This document shows positions 1-6,021 of a stretch of 6,270 nt of DNA, piece by piece (positions within the stretch are counted from its first letter, which is position 1; the number at the start of each line of letters is the position of its first letter). This DNA comes from an uncultured Bryobacterales bacterium (GTDB taxonomy: Bacteria; Acidobacteriota; Terriglobia; Bryobacterales; Bryobacteraceae), in the NCBI GenBank assembly GCA_937859895.1, contig CALMAV010000192.1:723-6992 (forward strand), in the 5' to 3' direction. Position numbers and translations under genes: made by a program. The notes beneath the pieces are model-generated. The model did no database searches. It had not been told where the DNA came from and worked only from the letters and a program-made list of their open reading frames with translations.

Positions 1-765
1 GGCGGTCATCGTGTTGGCGGTGAAGGGTCCGCCACCAGCTCCGATGGCCAGTACCGGGGCGTTGAGCTTGTGTGACTCAGCGAGGGCCTTGATCTCGGCA
101 CCTTCGTTCAGCATGTATCGATACAGACCGATTGCACCGCGCCAGCCTTCGGGCCGCGAGTAGGTCCGGGTGAACTCATCTACATCGGCAGACGTAACGG
201 CATCCGGCACGACACACATGGCTGGATATGCGATGCTCGTTAAAAAATCGCGTTCCCGGCCTGCCAGCAACATATCGGGTACACCCGGGGCAGCAAGGAA
301 GCCGATGTACCAAGCCCCACCATGCGTGACATCAGCAAAGCCTTCCAGGCCGAAGCCGGGCAGACCCATCTCAATTGCCGTCAGGCTGAGAACGTCTTCG
401 GGATGTGTCGCAGCAATACGGAACACCGCAGCACCGCTGATATCCTGCCCGGCCAGCTGAACGGGGCCGACGTTGAAGTGAGCGATCAACTGGTGCAAGT
501 CCTCGGCAGAGGTCTTGCTGTTGTAGTCGCCCTGTTCACAGGCAGAGTCTCCAAACCCGCGCAGATCTACCGCAAAGACGCGATGCTCGGTCGCAAGAAG
601 TGGGATCAGCTTGTGGAAGGCCCACCAACTTTCGGGGAAGCCATGAACCAGCAGGATCGGCGACCCGCTCGTGCCTGCGGAGACGTAATGAAGAGTCGTT
701 CCGTTCAGATCTACATGGTGGTGTTGAACGCCGGGCAATGTCGCGGCTGCAGAAGCAATGTGCAT
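1..765 (-). CDS. alpha/beta hydrolase, epoxide hydrolase/haloalkane dehalogenase type (3' end outside window)
   Basis: A soluble alpha/beta-fold hydrolase; 255 codons are present without a stop and the C-terminus lies beyond the left edge. Visible motifs are the oxyanion-hole HGFPESW (residues 41-47), VDLRGFGDS (66-74) and the nucleophile elbow GQDISG (106-111). D108 at the elbow points to the aspartate-nucleophile branch (epoxide hydrolases, haloalkane and haloacid dehalogenases) rather than serine esterases. The cap-like stretch around THGGAWYIGF and LLAGRERDF also matches this branch. The catalytic His and probably the acid residue would lie near or past the cut edge. Family members are usually about 290-330 residues, so roughly 40 or more are missing. 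The ATG at 765 is preceded by a strong AAGGAG four bases upstream, which fixes the start. It is divergent from a MarR gene and has operator-like dyads at its promoter, so it is probably the main target of that regulator. The substrate cannot be told from the sequence. Confidence 0.9.
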   Translation of the reverse strand, partial: MHIASAAATLPGVQHHHVDLNGTTLHYVSAGTSGSPILLVHGFPESWWAFHKLIPLLATEHRVFAVDLRGFGDSACEQGDYNSKTSAEDLHQLIAHFNVGPVQLAGQDISGAAVFRIAATHPEDVLSLTAIEMGLPGFGLEGFADVTHGGAWYIGFLAAPGVPDMLLAGRERDFLTSIAYPAMCVVPDAVTSADVDEFTRTYSRPEGWRGAIGLYRYMLNEGAEIKALAESHKLNAPVLAIGAGGGPFTANTMTA

Positions 766-767
766 GG

Positions 768-775
768 ATCTCCTT
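768..775 (-). promoter_or_regulatory. Shine-Dalgarno site of the alpha/beta hydrolase
   Basis: The minus strand reads AAGGAGAT, followed by a short spacer and the ATG at 765. This near-perfect match to the 16S anti-SD decides the hydrolase start. The leftmost operator dyad begins only two bases upstream (778), so a bound repressor would crowd the ribosome-loading and early transcribed region. Confidence 0.75.
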
Positions 776-777
776 GC

Positions 778-792
778 GACAACTAGATTGTC
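778..792. promoter_or_regulatory. putative MarR operator O1
   Basis: GACAACTAGATTGTC, a 15-bp dyad with 5-bp half-sites GACAA/TTGTC. This size and spacing are typical of MarR-family operators. It begins just upstream of the hydrolase SD, so occupancy should repress the hydrolase. Assignment to the adjacent regulator is by position. Confidence 0.7.
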
Positions 793-806
793 TACTTGTC
801 AGAGTA

Positions 807-821
807 GACAATCTAGTTGTC
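807..821. promoter_or_regulatory. putative MarR operator O2
   Basis: GACAATCTAGTTGTC, the exact reverse complement of O1, including its central five bases. Its centre is 29 bp from that of O1, close to three helical turns, so two dimers could lie on roughly the same DNA face. Confidence 0.7.
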
Positions 822-837
822 GATCGCAAGCACATTC

Positions 838-852
838 GACAATTATGTTGTC
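838..852. promoter_or_regulatory. putative MarR operator O3
   Basis: GACAATTATGTTGTC keeps both half-sites but has a different centre from O1/O2. Its centre is 31 bp from that of O2. It overlaps the candidate -35 box of the regulator gene (848-853), which suggests autorepression. Confidence 0.65.
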
Positions 853-876
853 CTATCCGCAGTAAGGCTCTACGAT
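848..876 (+). promoter_or_regulatory. candidate sigma-70 promoter of the MarR gene
   Basis: TTGTCC (848-853) and TACGAT (871-876) are separated by 17 bp, and each matches 4 of 6 consensus positions. With usual spacing, transcription would begin at or within a base or two of the ATG at 883, giving a leaderless mRNA. That agrees with the absence of a well-placed SD. The call rests on weak boxes and spacing only. Confidence 0.35.
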
Positions 877-882
877 CGATCG

Positions 883-1356
883 ATGAGCCAATCTGGTGCA
901 AATCTGGCGCTCCTGCTACTCGGAGCGTTTCGTTCGCTCGCGACGGCGACTACCGAGGAGCTTGCCGCCCGCGGCTTTGAGGATTTCCGTCCCGCCCATG
1001 AGTTTGCGATGCGAGCCATTGCAGGAGGAGCTGACAACGCTTCGGAACTCGGCCGTCGTCTTTCCGTATCGAAGCAGGCTGCCGCAAAGACCATCGCGGT
1101 GCTGGAGCAGCGAGGGTATGTGGGAAGAGACCCCGATGCGCAGGACGCACGGCGAAAACGCCTTCAACTCACGCCGCGCGGCTTGGAAGTCCTACAGACC
1201 GGAGAGGAAATCCTCGATGACCTCCGTATTCGATGGGCAGAACAGATAGGCATGGACAGGCTTGAGATGGTTGAGGCCGTTCTTACAGAACGTCTCAAAG
1301 CACTTCCGAACGGATTCATCGACCCAGGGTGGTCGGATCAAGAAAGTAACGCTTAA
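883..1356 (+). CDS. MarR-family transcriptional regulator
   Basis: A 157-residue winged helix-turn-helix repressor, normal MarR length. The N-terminal helices (about 1-45) form the dimer interface. The HTH spans about 53-77 (NASELGRRLSVSKQAAAKTI) with LEQRGYVGRDPDAQDARRKRLQLTPRG (74-100) as the end of the recognition unit and the wing, including the D-x-R-R-K signature. C-terminal helices close the dimer. There is no cysteine, so thiol-based redox sensing of the OhrR type is unlikely and a small-molecule ligand is more probable. The reading frame continues upstream to an ATG at 817, but that start would place coding sequence inside operators O2 and O3. The start at 883 gives the usual MSQSGANLALLLLG opening. 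No good SD precedes it. It probably represses the divergent hydrolase and itself. Confidence 0.92.
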   Translation: MSQSGANLALLLLGAFRSLATATTEELAARGFEDFRPAHEFAMRAIAGGADNASELGRRLSVSKQAAAKTIAVLEQRGYVGRDPDAQDARRKRLQLTPRGLEVLQTGEEILDDLRIRWAEQIGMDRLEMVEAVLTERLKALPNGFIDPGWSDQESNA

Positions 1357-1878
1357 GCTACAAGCGCATCTTGCCCGTAGAGTATGTCCTCATAATGCTT
1401 TTCTCCCCAGTTGTCCTACTCTGTCTCAGATCGCTAGCGTACGATTTTTGACGTTTGGTGTAGTGAGCCCTAGAACAGCAAAACGATACCACTGGACAGC
1501 GATGTCATGGCCTTCCCTTAAAGCACAGGATTCTCTTGGGTTGAATAGATTGTGACTAACGCGCGTTTTGTCCGGTTACTTACCGTTCGCTAGCCTTGAT
1601 CGGGAATCACACGGCTATGCGCCGAGATGCAGCGCGTGACGGACATCAACCAATTAAATTAGGATTTACTACGACATATAGGATAACTGTTGCAGGCTCG
1701 GTACCCAAGCTTTTCATCCATGTTACGTCAAAACGAAATAGCATCAGAATGTTGTTGCTTGTTTTTGTCTAATCTGTGCGAATTAGCCAATCAAGCCAAG
1801 CATTGGAAAGACGATGGACAGAAGCAAGCTTTGCCGCCTTTCGTCACCTCAAACAATAGATTCTGTGCCTACCTCGCG
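1357..1878. other. 522-bp stretch without a recognisable gene
   Basis: This lies between the MarR stop and the 3' end of the acyltransferase. Reading frames here are short and have no recognisable product; the longest runs antisense into the acyltransferase. It looks more AT-rich by eye than the flanking GC-rich genes, especially 1640-1870. A perfect 10-bp palindrome AACGCGCGTT lies at 1558-1567. No tRNA, intrinsic terminator with a T-tract or insertion-sequence ends were seen. It could be decayed sequence or hold an unrecognised small RNA. Confidence 0.5.
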
Positions 1879-3000
1879 TTAGAGACGGGTCTTGATCGGA
1901 GCGTATCTTTCTTTCAACCGCAAGAATGGTCCTTCAAAGTACTGATACGACAGCGAAGCCATTCCGATAGTGAGAGCAATTGTGATCACGTGAGTTACTA
2001 CCATCGTACGGATGCCTGTAATGACGCCGTAAGGTAATAGCCGGTGTTCCACCAGCTGATAGCAAAAGAGGAGAAACACATAAAGCCCATACGAGATTCT
2101 GCCAAGATAAAGAAGCGGCTTAGTCATCCAGGGTGGCGAGGGTCGCCAATTGAGAAATGCCAAAAAGAGAAGAGTGCACCCAAGATCACCCAGCAAAAAT
2201 GCTATTGGAGTAGCAATGACGCGGGGCGAAATTTGGTTTAGCCAAAGCCGAGCATCTATCCAGCAAGTCAGCCCGAGAGCTGCCACCAGCAGTCTACTAC
2301 CTATGCTGACGTCCCAGGAGAGTTTTTCTGTAACGATCGCAAAGATTGCTCCACTCGCAAAAAACAGAAATTGAACGAACGGGTCATACCAGATGTCAAA
2401 TGCGGTAAAAGCAACCGCTAGTGAGGCCGGGACAATGAGCACACAACCGAGGAGCAACCATCTTTGTCCACGCTTTACCAACAATGGCCACACTGCGTAA
2501 AAGAATTCCTCTACTGAGATGCTCCATAAAACACCAAACGGATTTCCATTCGCTGCTTCCGCCAAGTAACCGACCAGCAACAGCAGGTATAAGCTCTGGT
2601 GATGACTCAAGGCTGGCATGCCATGAAAAATGAGCGGCAAAACGATTGCGCACGCAACTGCTAGGTAGTAAAGCGGCCAGATACGTAAGATACGTCGGAT
2701 ATAGAACCAGCGGAGATGGATAGATCCCGTTTTCCGCTGTTCCCGCAGCAGCAATTCCGTGATGAGATAGGAACTCAAAAAGAAGAATAGAGACAGTCCA
2801 TAAACACCGCCACCAGCAACCCTGTTGTATGTTGCAACAATCAAGTGCCTCACGTGACTGGTTGAATCAGCTAAGCGAGGACCGTGCGTCAGGAACACGC
2901 TCACAAAAGCGAACAAGCGTAGAAGATCCAGTTCGGGGCGATAGAATCTGGTTCTTGTCTGCTCGGCTTCGGTTTTGATGACCTGAGTTGAAGTAGCCAC
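1879..3000 (-). CDS. acyltransferase 3 (OafA/YrhL-like) integral membrane protein
   Basis: A 373-residue polytopic inner-membrane protein with about ten hydrophobic segments. Family members transfer acetyl or other acyl groups to sugars of O-antigen, exopolysaccharide, peptidoglycan or lipids. Motifs in order: YRPELDLLRLFAF (20-32) with the conserved catalytic-type His at H39; FFFLSSYLITELLLRE (72-87); the arginine motif YIRRILRIWPLYY (100-112); WSISVEEFFY (159-168); GRISYGLYVF (300-309); and YFEGPFL (354-360). Many relatives have a His just after the GxISYGLYxx segment; here it is Leu (L310). The start is GTG at 3000: an in-frame stop lies four codons upstream (3013-3015) and the first internal Met is residue 128. 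The SD is weak. No glycan or export genes adjoin it, so the substrate is unknown. Its codons look more AT-rich than those of the right-hand operon, which may indicate transfer. Confidence 0.9.
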   Translation of the reverse strand: MATSTQVIKTEAEQTRTRFYRPELDLLRLFAFVSVFLTHGPRLADSTSHVRHLIVATYNRVAGGGVYGLSLFFFLSSYLITELLLREQRKTGSIHLRWFYIRRILRIWPLYYLAVACAIVLPLIFHGMPALSHHQSLYLLLLVGYLAEAANGNPFGVLWSISVEEFFYAVWPLLVKRGQRWLLLGCVLIVPASLAVAFTAFDIWYDPFVQFLFFASGAIFAIVTEKLSWDVSIGSRLLVAALGLTCWIDARLWLNQISPRVIATPIAFLLGDLGCTLLFLAFLNWRPSPPWMTKPLLYLGRISYGLYVFLLFCYQLVEHRLLPYGVITGIRTMVVTHVITIALTIGMASLSYQYFEGPFLRLKERYAPIKTRL

Positions 3001-3292
3001 AAAATCTACAAGTTATCTCGAGTTTACGTTAAACAACCATTGATTAACCGAATTTGTTCAGATTACTTCAGAAACTAAACGCCTGTACTTTGGGGTACAT
3101 ACACAGCCATAGCTTCGACTTTGCTCCGCTCAACTTGCGACGAAGAACCGATGGCGCACTACAATGCGCCATTGCTGATGCGTACGGCCGCAGCTCGACT
3201 GCATTTGCAATATCGATTGCTATTCCGAGAGGTTTATCGTGTCGTAATATATGATGGCTCGAAACAATTTCAGTACAGGGTAGGTGATTGTC
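3001..3292. promoter_or_regulatory. divergent intergenic region (acyltransferase / PEP-CTERM gene)
   Basis: This region must carry the promoters of both divergent genes, but no convincing -35/-10 pair was found on either strand. A small dyad GTTTA-CGT-TAAAC lies at 3022-3034, just upstream of the acyltransferase, and could be an operator. A hairpin lies at 3151-3172. Short frames crossing the region have no recognisable product. Confidence 0.4.
3151..3172. repeat. perfect 8-bp stem-loop upstream of the PEP-CTERM gene
   Basis: ATGGCGCA (3151-3158) and TGCGCCAT (3165-3172) are exact reverse complements around the 6-nt loop CTACAA. No T-tract follows on either strand, so it is not a standard terminator. 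Its place about 120 bp before the PEP-CTERM start fits an operator dyad or a 5'-leader hairpin. Confidence 0.6.
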
Positions 3293-4114
3293 GTGAAGCA
3301 ACTCTCTTCTTTGTTCAAGCCGATAGCTCGAGTAGCCGGCTTACTCGTCATTACTTTCTCTATGGTGCCGGCCGCCGCAGTGGCAGCAGAGTTCGAACTG
3401 ACTTATAGCGGAGTCTTTAATGGCCAGAGTGGCCTGAATCCGATCTCCCAATCTGCGCCGACTTACTTCAGCGTAGACACTCCTTTCACGATTAACGCAT
3501 GGTTCGACAGCAACGGCGTTAATTATGCACCACCGTCACCGCCCGCTCCTCCTCCCTTTGCAGGGTTTCGTGCGTATGCACCGTCCATTGCCAACATCAC
3601 AATCGGTTCTAGCACCTATTCCATTGACACGATCACAACCAATCCCAATGCAGGCATAACGGTCGCGATTTTCGACCAGACCAGCTTTACTCCGGGCCGC
3701 TATGGGATAGGTATCCTTGCGCGACCGGTGCAAGATGGAGCGGGCATTGTTGGCGATTGGCAATCAGCTTCGACAGACTTCACAGCAGGAGCATTGACGT
3801 CCACAGTGCTTCAAAACTACATGGGCGTCGGCTACAGCTCGGGCGTCTGCCTTTCGGGACAGTCGGGTCCATCGTGTCAGCAACACGCGATCACGCCGCT
3901 TGTGTTGCATGACGGGTTCAATACCACGCTGGCTTTAACGCTGGGGAACTTCGAGCAGGATTATCCGACACTACATACCCCAACGTCATTAGCCTCTGTT
4001 GGACCGTTGAATGAGGCGGCACTGGTCGCAACCCCAGAACCAGGGACATGGACTCTGTTGGTCGCAGGCATTGCTTCAATTACAGGCATTCGGAGAATCA
4101 GAATCAAAGGCTAA
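3293..4114 (+). CDS. PEP-CTERM sorting domain-containing secreted protein
   Basis: A protein of 273 residues whose middle part I do not recognise. The N-terminus is a Sec signal peptide: basic MKQLSSLFKPIARV, hydrophobic AGLLVITFSMVPAAAVA, and cleavage probably near A32 (VAA/EF). The body is Gly/Ser/Thr/Asn-rich and beta-like, with a proline run APPSPPAPPPFAG near 79-91 and two cysteines (C186, C195) that could form a disulfide. The C-terminus is a PEP-CTERM signal: PEPGTW (248-253), a hydrophobic stretch LLVAGIASITGI and a basic end RRIRIKG. In this family an exosortase recognises the tail and the protein is exported, often in species making exopolysaccharide. GTG 3293 is preferred because AGGTGA lies about six bases upstream and it gives a normal MK start. 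GTG 3284, in the same frame, is the alternative and adds three residues. The gene stands alone and no exosortase gene is in the window. Confidence 0.88.
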   Translation: MKQLSSLFKPIARVAGLLVITFSMVPAAAVAAEFELTYSGVFNGQSGLNPISQSAPTYFSVDTPFTINAWFDSNGVNYAPPSPPAPPPFAGFRAYAPSIANITIGSSTYSIDTITTNPNAGITVAIFDQTSFTPGRYGIGILARPVQDGAGIVGDWQSASTDFTAGALTSTVLQNYMGVGYSSGVCLSGQSGPSCQQHAITPLVLHDGFNTTLALTLGNFEQDYPTLHTPTSLASVGPLNEAALVATPEPGTWTLLVAGIASITGIRRIRIKG

Positions 4115-4382
4115 GCGCAGAGAGCATCCGCTCACCTAGTGCCGAACTTCGATATGCCGGCACTTCTCCCGGTGAAGTCTGGGCCAACGGCACAGGACTG
4201 AAGTTGACCGGCGCAAGGCATTGTCCGAGCAAACCGCGCAGGGGTGAACCTGCCAGGGCAAGAACACAAAGCAACGCGGGTAAGCTGTCGGCTCGCCTTA
4301 AATAAGATGACGATCTTTTTCGCCGAGCATGGTAACAGTTGCACTCAGCTGCAAATCGGCGAAACTCTACTAAGCTTGTCTT
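4115..4382. other. convergent intergenic region with inverted repeats, no gene seen
   Basis: This lies between the 3' ends of the PEP-CTERM gene and yjbQ. Besides the 9-bp inverted repeat at 4318-4364 it holds a 7-bp one (AGTGCCG at 4138-4144 with CGGCACT at 4158-4164). That repeat starts 23 bases after the PEP-CTERM stop and could help end its transcript, although no T-tract follows. Short frames crossing the gap have no recognisable product. Confidence 0.45.
4318..4364. repeat. 9-bp inverted repeat with nested hairpin in convergent gap
   Basis: TTTCGCCGA (4318-4326) and TCGGCGAAA (4356-4364) are exact reverse complements. The 29-nt interior holds a second hairpin, TTGCA/TGCAA (4339-4343 and 4350-4354). 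It begins 18 bases beyond the yjbQ stop in the minus direction, where a transcript end is expected. In that direction the stem is followed by an A-tract, not a T-tract, so it is not a classical intrinsic terminator. It may protect 3' ends or block read-through between the convergent units. Confidence 0.6.
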
Positions 4383-4808
4383 TCAACCTGGCGCTGCATT
4401 GCTCAACAGGTGCAGCACGATGCGCCGCTGATGCGGGTGGTTGCGATGCTCAAACAGATACAATCCCTGCCAGGTTCCCAGGGCGAGCCGGCCGTTCAGG
4501 AAGGGGATAGTTAGGCTCGTCGCGGTAAGGGCGGACCGGATATGCGAGGTCATATCATCCGCCCCTTCCGCGGTGTGGCGGAAGTGCCTGTTGTCTTCGG
4601 GGACCAGACGTTCGAAAAAGTCTCGCATGTCCAGCGTGACGTCCGGATCGGCATTCTCCTGAATCACTAATGAGCAGGAGGTGTGTTGAACAAAGGCGGT
4701 GAACAGACCTTCGCGAGCCGTCTGTTGCGCCAGCCATTGGTGGACCGGCTGAGAGAAAGGATATAAGCCCTTCCCTCGCGTGTTGACAGTGATGATTATA
4801 TGGGCCAC
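4383..4808 (-). CDS. yjbQ: YjbQ family protein (UPF0047, secondary thiamine-phosphate synthase type)
   Basis: A small cytoplasmic protein of 141 residues, the usual family length. The family signature is nearly complete: FVQHTSCSLVIQENADPDV (39-57), EGADDMTSHIRSAL (81-94), SLTIPFLNGRLALGTWQG (98-115) and LYLFEHR (116-122). E. coli YjbQ can weakly replace thiamine-phosphate synthase, hence the family name, but the physiological reaction is not settled; conserved His/Asp/Glu residues suggest a metal site. The start is GTG at 4808, only 6 nt after the dehydrogenase stop. No clear SD is present, so translation probably depends on coupling to the gene upstream. It is the last gene of the three-gene minus-strand operon. 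Confidence 0.92.
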   Translation of the reverse strand: MAHIIITVNTRGKGLYPFSQPVHQWLAQQTAREGLFTAFVQHTSCSLVIQENADPDVTLDMRDFFERLVPEDNRHFRHTAEGADDMTSHIRSALTATSLTIPFLNGRLALGTWQGLYLFEHRNHPHQRRIVLHLLSNAAPG

Positions 4809-4814
4809 TTTTCG

Positions 4815-6008
4815 CTAGGCCGCTTGCTTTACCAGCCCGTGCGGGTCAAGAACGAACTTCTTGGCCGCGCCTTTGTCGAAGTCCTGATATCCTTGCGGCG
4901 CGTCTTCGAGCGCAATGACGTTGACATTGACTGCCTTGGCCGGAAAGGTTCGCTCATGCAGGATGGCCATCATCAGCTGCCGGTTGTAGTTTAGAACCGG
5001 CGTCTGGCCCGTAGCGAAAGTATGGCTCTTGGCCCAGCCGAGCCCGATGCGGATTCCCAGAACGCCGGACTTAGCGTGCTCGTCCTGGCTGCCCGGATCA
5101 TCCGTTACATACAGTCCAGGAATGCCGAGTGCGCCGCCTGCACGCGTAATAGTCATCAGCGAATTTAAGACAGTTGCCGGAGCCTCGTCGCCCGCTTCAC
5201 CATGCGACTTGGCCTCGAAGCCAACACAGTCGACGGCCGAATCGACTTCCGGTACACCGAGGATTTGCTCAATCTGCTCGGCTACGCTAGCGCCTCCGGA
5301 GAGATCAATGGTCTCGCACCCAAAGCTTCGCGCCTGGCTGAGCCGTTCGGTATTCATATCGCCGACAATCACTACTGCGGCGCCTAGCAGGCGGCATGAC
5401 TCGGCGCAGGCCAAGCCAACCGGACCCGCCCCGGCGACGTAGACCGTGGAGCCCGGCCCGACCCCCGCTGTGACTGCGCCATGGTAGCCGGTAGGAAAGA
5501 TGTCCGACAGCAGCGTCAAGTCCTGAATCTTGGCCATAGCCTTCGCCTTGTCAGGAAATTTGATCAGGTTAAAGTCGGCGTACGGCACGGTGACGTAATC
5601 TGCCTGGCCCCCAATCCAGCCGCCCATATCGACATAGCCGTAAGCGCCGCCGGCCCGATCGCCATTGACATTCAAGCAGATGCCGGTCTTACGCTCCCGA
5701 CAGTTGCGGCAGCGTCCGCAAGCCACGTTGAACGGCACCGTAACCAGATCGCCAATATTGAGGAACTCAACATCGCTTCCCTTCTCCAGGATCTCGCCGG
5801 TAATCTCGTGGCCCAGCACCATGCCGGTCGGAGCCGTCGTACGGCCTCGCACCATATGCTGGTCACTGCCGCAAATGTTAGTGGAAACCACCTTCAGGAT
5901 CACCGCGTGTTGCAAGGTGCGGCCGTTGTGCTCGAGCTTAGGAAAGTCGATACTCTGAACCTCGACCTTGCCCGTACCCTGATAAATCACCCCGCGATTG
6001 CTGGCCAT
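4815..6008 (-). CDS. fdhA: glutathione-independent formaldehyde dehydrogenase (zinc-dependent alcohol dehydrogenase superfamily)
   Basis: A complete 397-residue medium-chain dehydrogenase/reductase, almost the length of the Pseudomonas putida enzyme. It oxidises formaldehyde, and related aldehydes by dismutation, with tightly bound NAD and no glutathione, in the cytoplasm. The N-terminal catalytic domain has C46 and H67 (NICGSDQHMVRG, LGHE), with D169 (LLSDI) as third catalytic zinc ligand. The structural zinc site C97, C100, C103 and C111 is intact. The Rossmann fold begins at VYVAGAGPVGLACAES with GAGPVG at 193-198 and acidic D217 ends its second strand. The ATG at 6008 is preceded by AAGGG eight bases upstream, whose two As belong to the stop codon of the preceding gene. 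The gap to that gene is 11 nt and to yjbQ 6 nt, so it sits mid-operon. Formaldehyde detoxification is the likely role; another aldehyde or alcohol is possible. Confidence 0.93.
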   Translation of the reverse strand: MASNRGVIYQGTGKVEVQSIDFPKLEHNGRTLQHAVILKVVSTNICGSDQHMVRGRTTAPTGMVLGHEITGEILEKGSDVEFLNIGDLVTVPFNVACGRCRNCRERKTGICLNVNGDRAGGAYGYVDMGGWIGGQADYVTVPYADFNLIKFPDKAKAMAKIQDLTLLSDIFPTGYHGAVTAGVGPGSTVYVAGAGPVGLACAESCRLLGAAVVIVGDMNTERLSQARSFGCETIDLSGGASVAEQIEQILGVPEVDSAVDCVGFEAKSHGEAGDEAPATVLNSLMTITRAGGALGIPGLYVTDDPGSQDEHAKSGVLGIRIGLGWAKSHTFATGQTPVLNYNRQLMMAILHERTFPAKAVNVNVIALEDAPQGYQDFDKGAAKKFVLDPHGLVKQAA

Positions 6009-6016
6009 GGATCTTA

Positions 6017-6021
6017 CCCTT
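6017..6021 (-). promoter_or_regulatory. Shine-Dalgarno site of fdhA overlapping the upstream stop codon
   Basis: The minus strand reads TTTTAAGGGTAAGATCC and then ATG. The AAGGG motif shares two bases with the TAA of the HbpS-like gene, so ribosomes ending there sit directly over the fdhA initiation site. This is a typical arrangement for translational coupling. Confidence 0.65.

Larger units (their letters stand above)
777..822. repeat. perfect 20-bp inverted repeat with 6-nt centre
   Basis: Arms 777-796 and 803-822 are exact reverse complements and are separated by TGTCAG. Each arm contains a smaller dyad, GACAA-N5-TTGTC, so the repeat consists of two copies of one binding site facing each other, with matching flanks (TACT / AGTA). 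It has no T-tract and sits between divergent genes, so a tandem regulator-binding site explains it better than a terminator. Confidence 0.9.

Noticed and set aside
322..786. 154-codon plus-strand reading frame opposite the hydrolase
   Set aside because: It is a shadow of the minus-strand hydrolase, has no recognisable motifs and runs into the operator region.
817..882. N-terminal extension of the MarR protein from ATG 817
   Set aside because: It would translate through operators O2 and O3, has no SD, and the family-like N-terminus begins at 883.
873..882. CGATCGATCG palindrome just before the MarR start
   Set aside because: It is a short simple repeat of CGAT without the GACAA/TTGTC pattern and shows no second copy to support a regulatory role.
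1350..1366. Small hairpin CGCTT/AAGCG at the MarR stop codon
   Set aside because: The stem is only 5 bp and is not followed by a T-tract, so it is too weak to call a terminator.
1410..1418. GTTGTCCTA, matching part of the right side of operator O3
   Set aside because: It is a half-site only; the GACAA half is missing at the required spacing, so chance is the simplest explanation.
1690..2037. 115-codon plus-strand frame
   Set aside because: It overlaps the 3' end of the well-supported acyltransferase in antisense and its protein looks random in composition.
3152..3167. Possible sigma-54 -24/-12 promoter (TGGCGC...ATGC) before the PEP-CTERM gene
   Set aside because: GG and GC are 11 bp apart instead of 10 and the TTGC element is absent; the resemblance comes from the hairpin.
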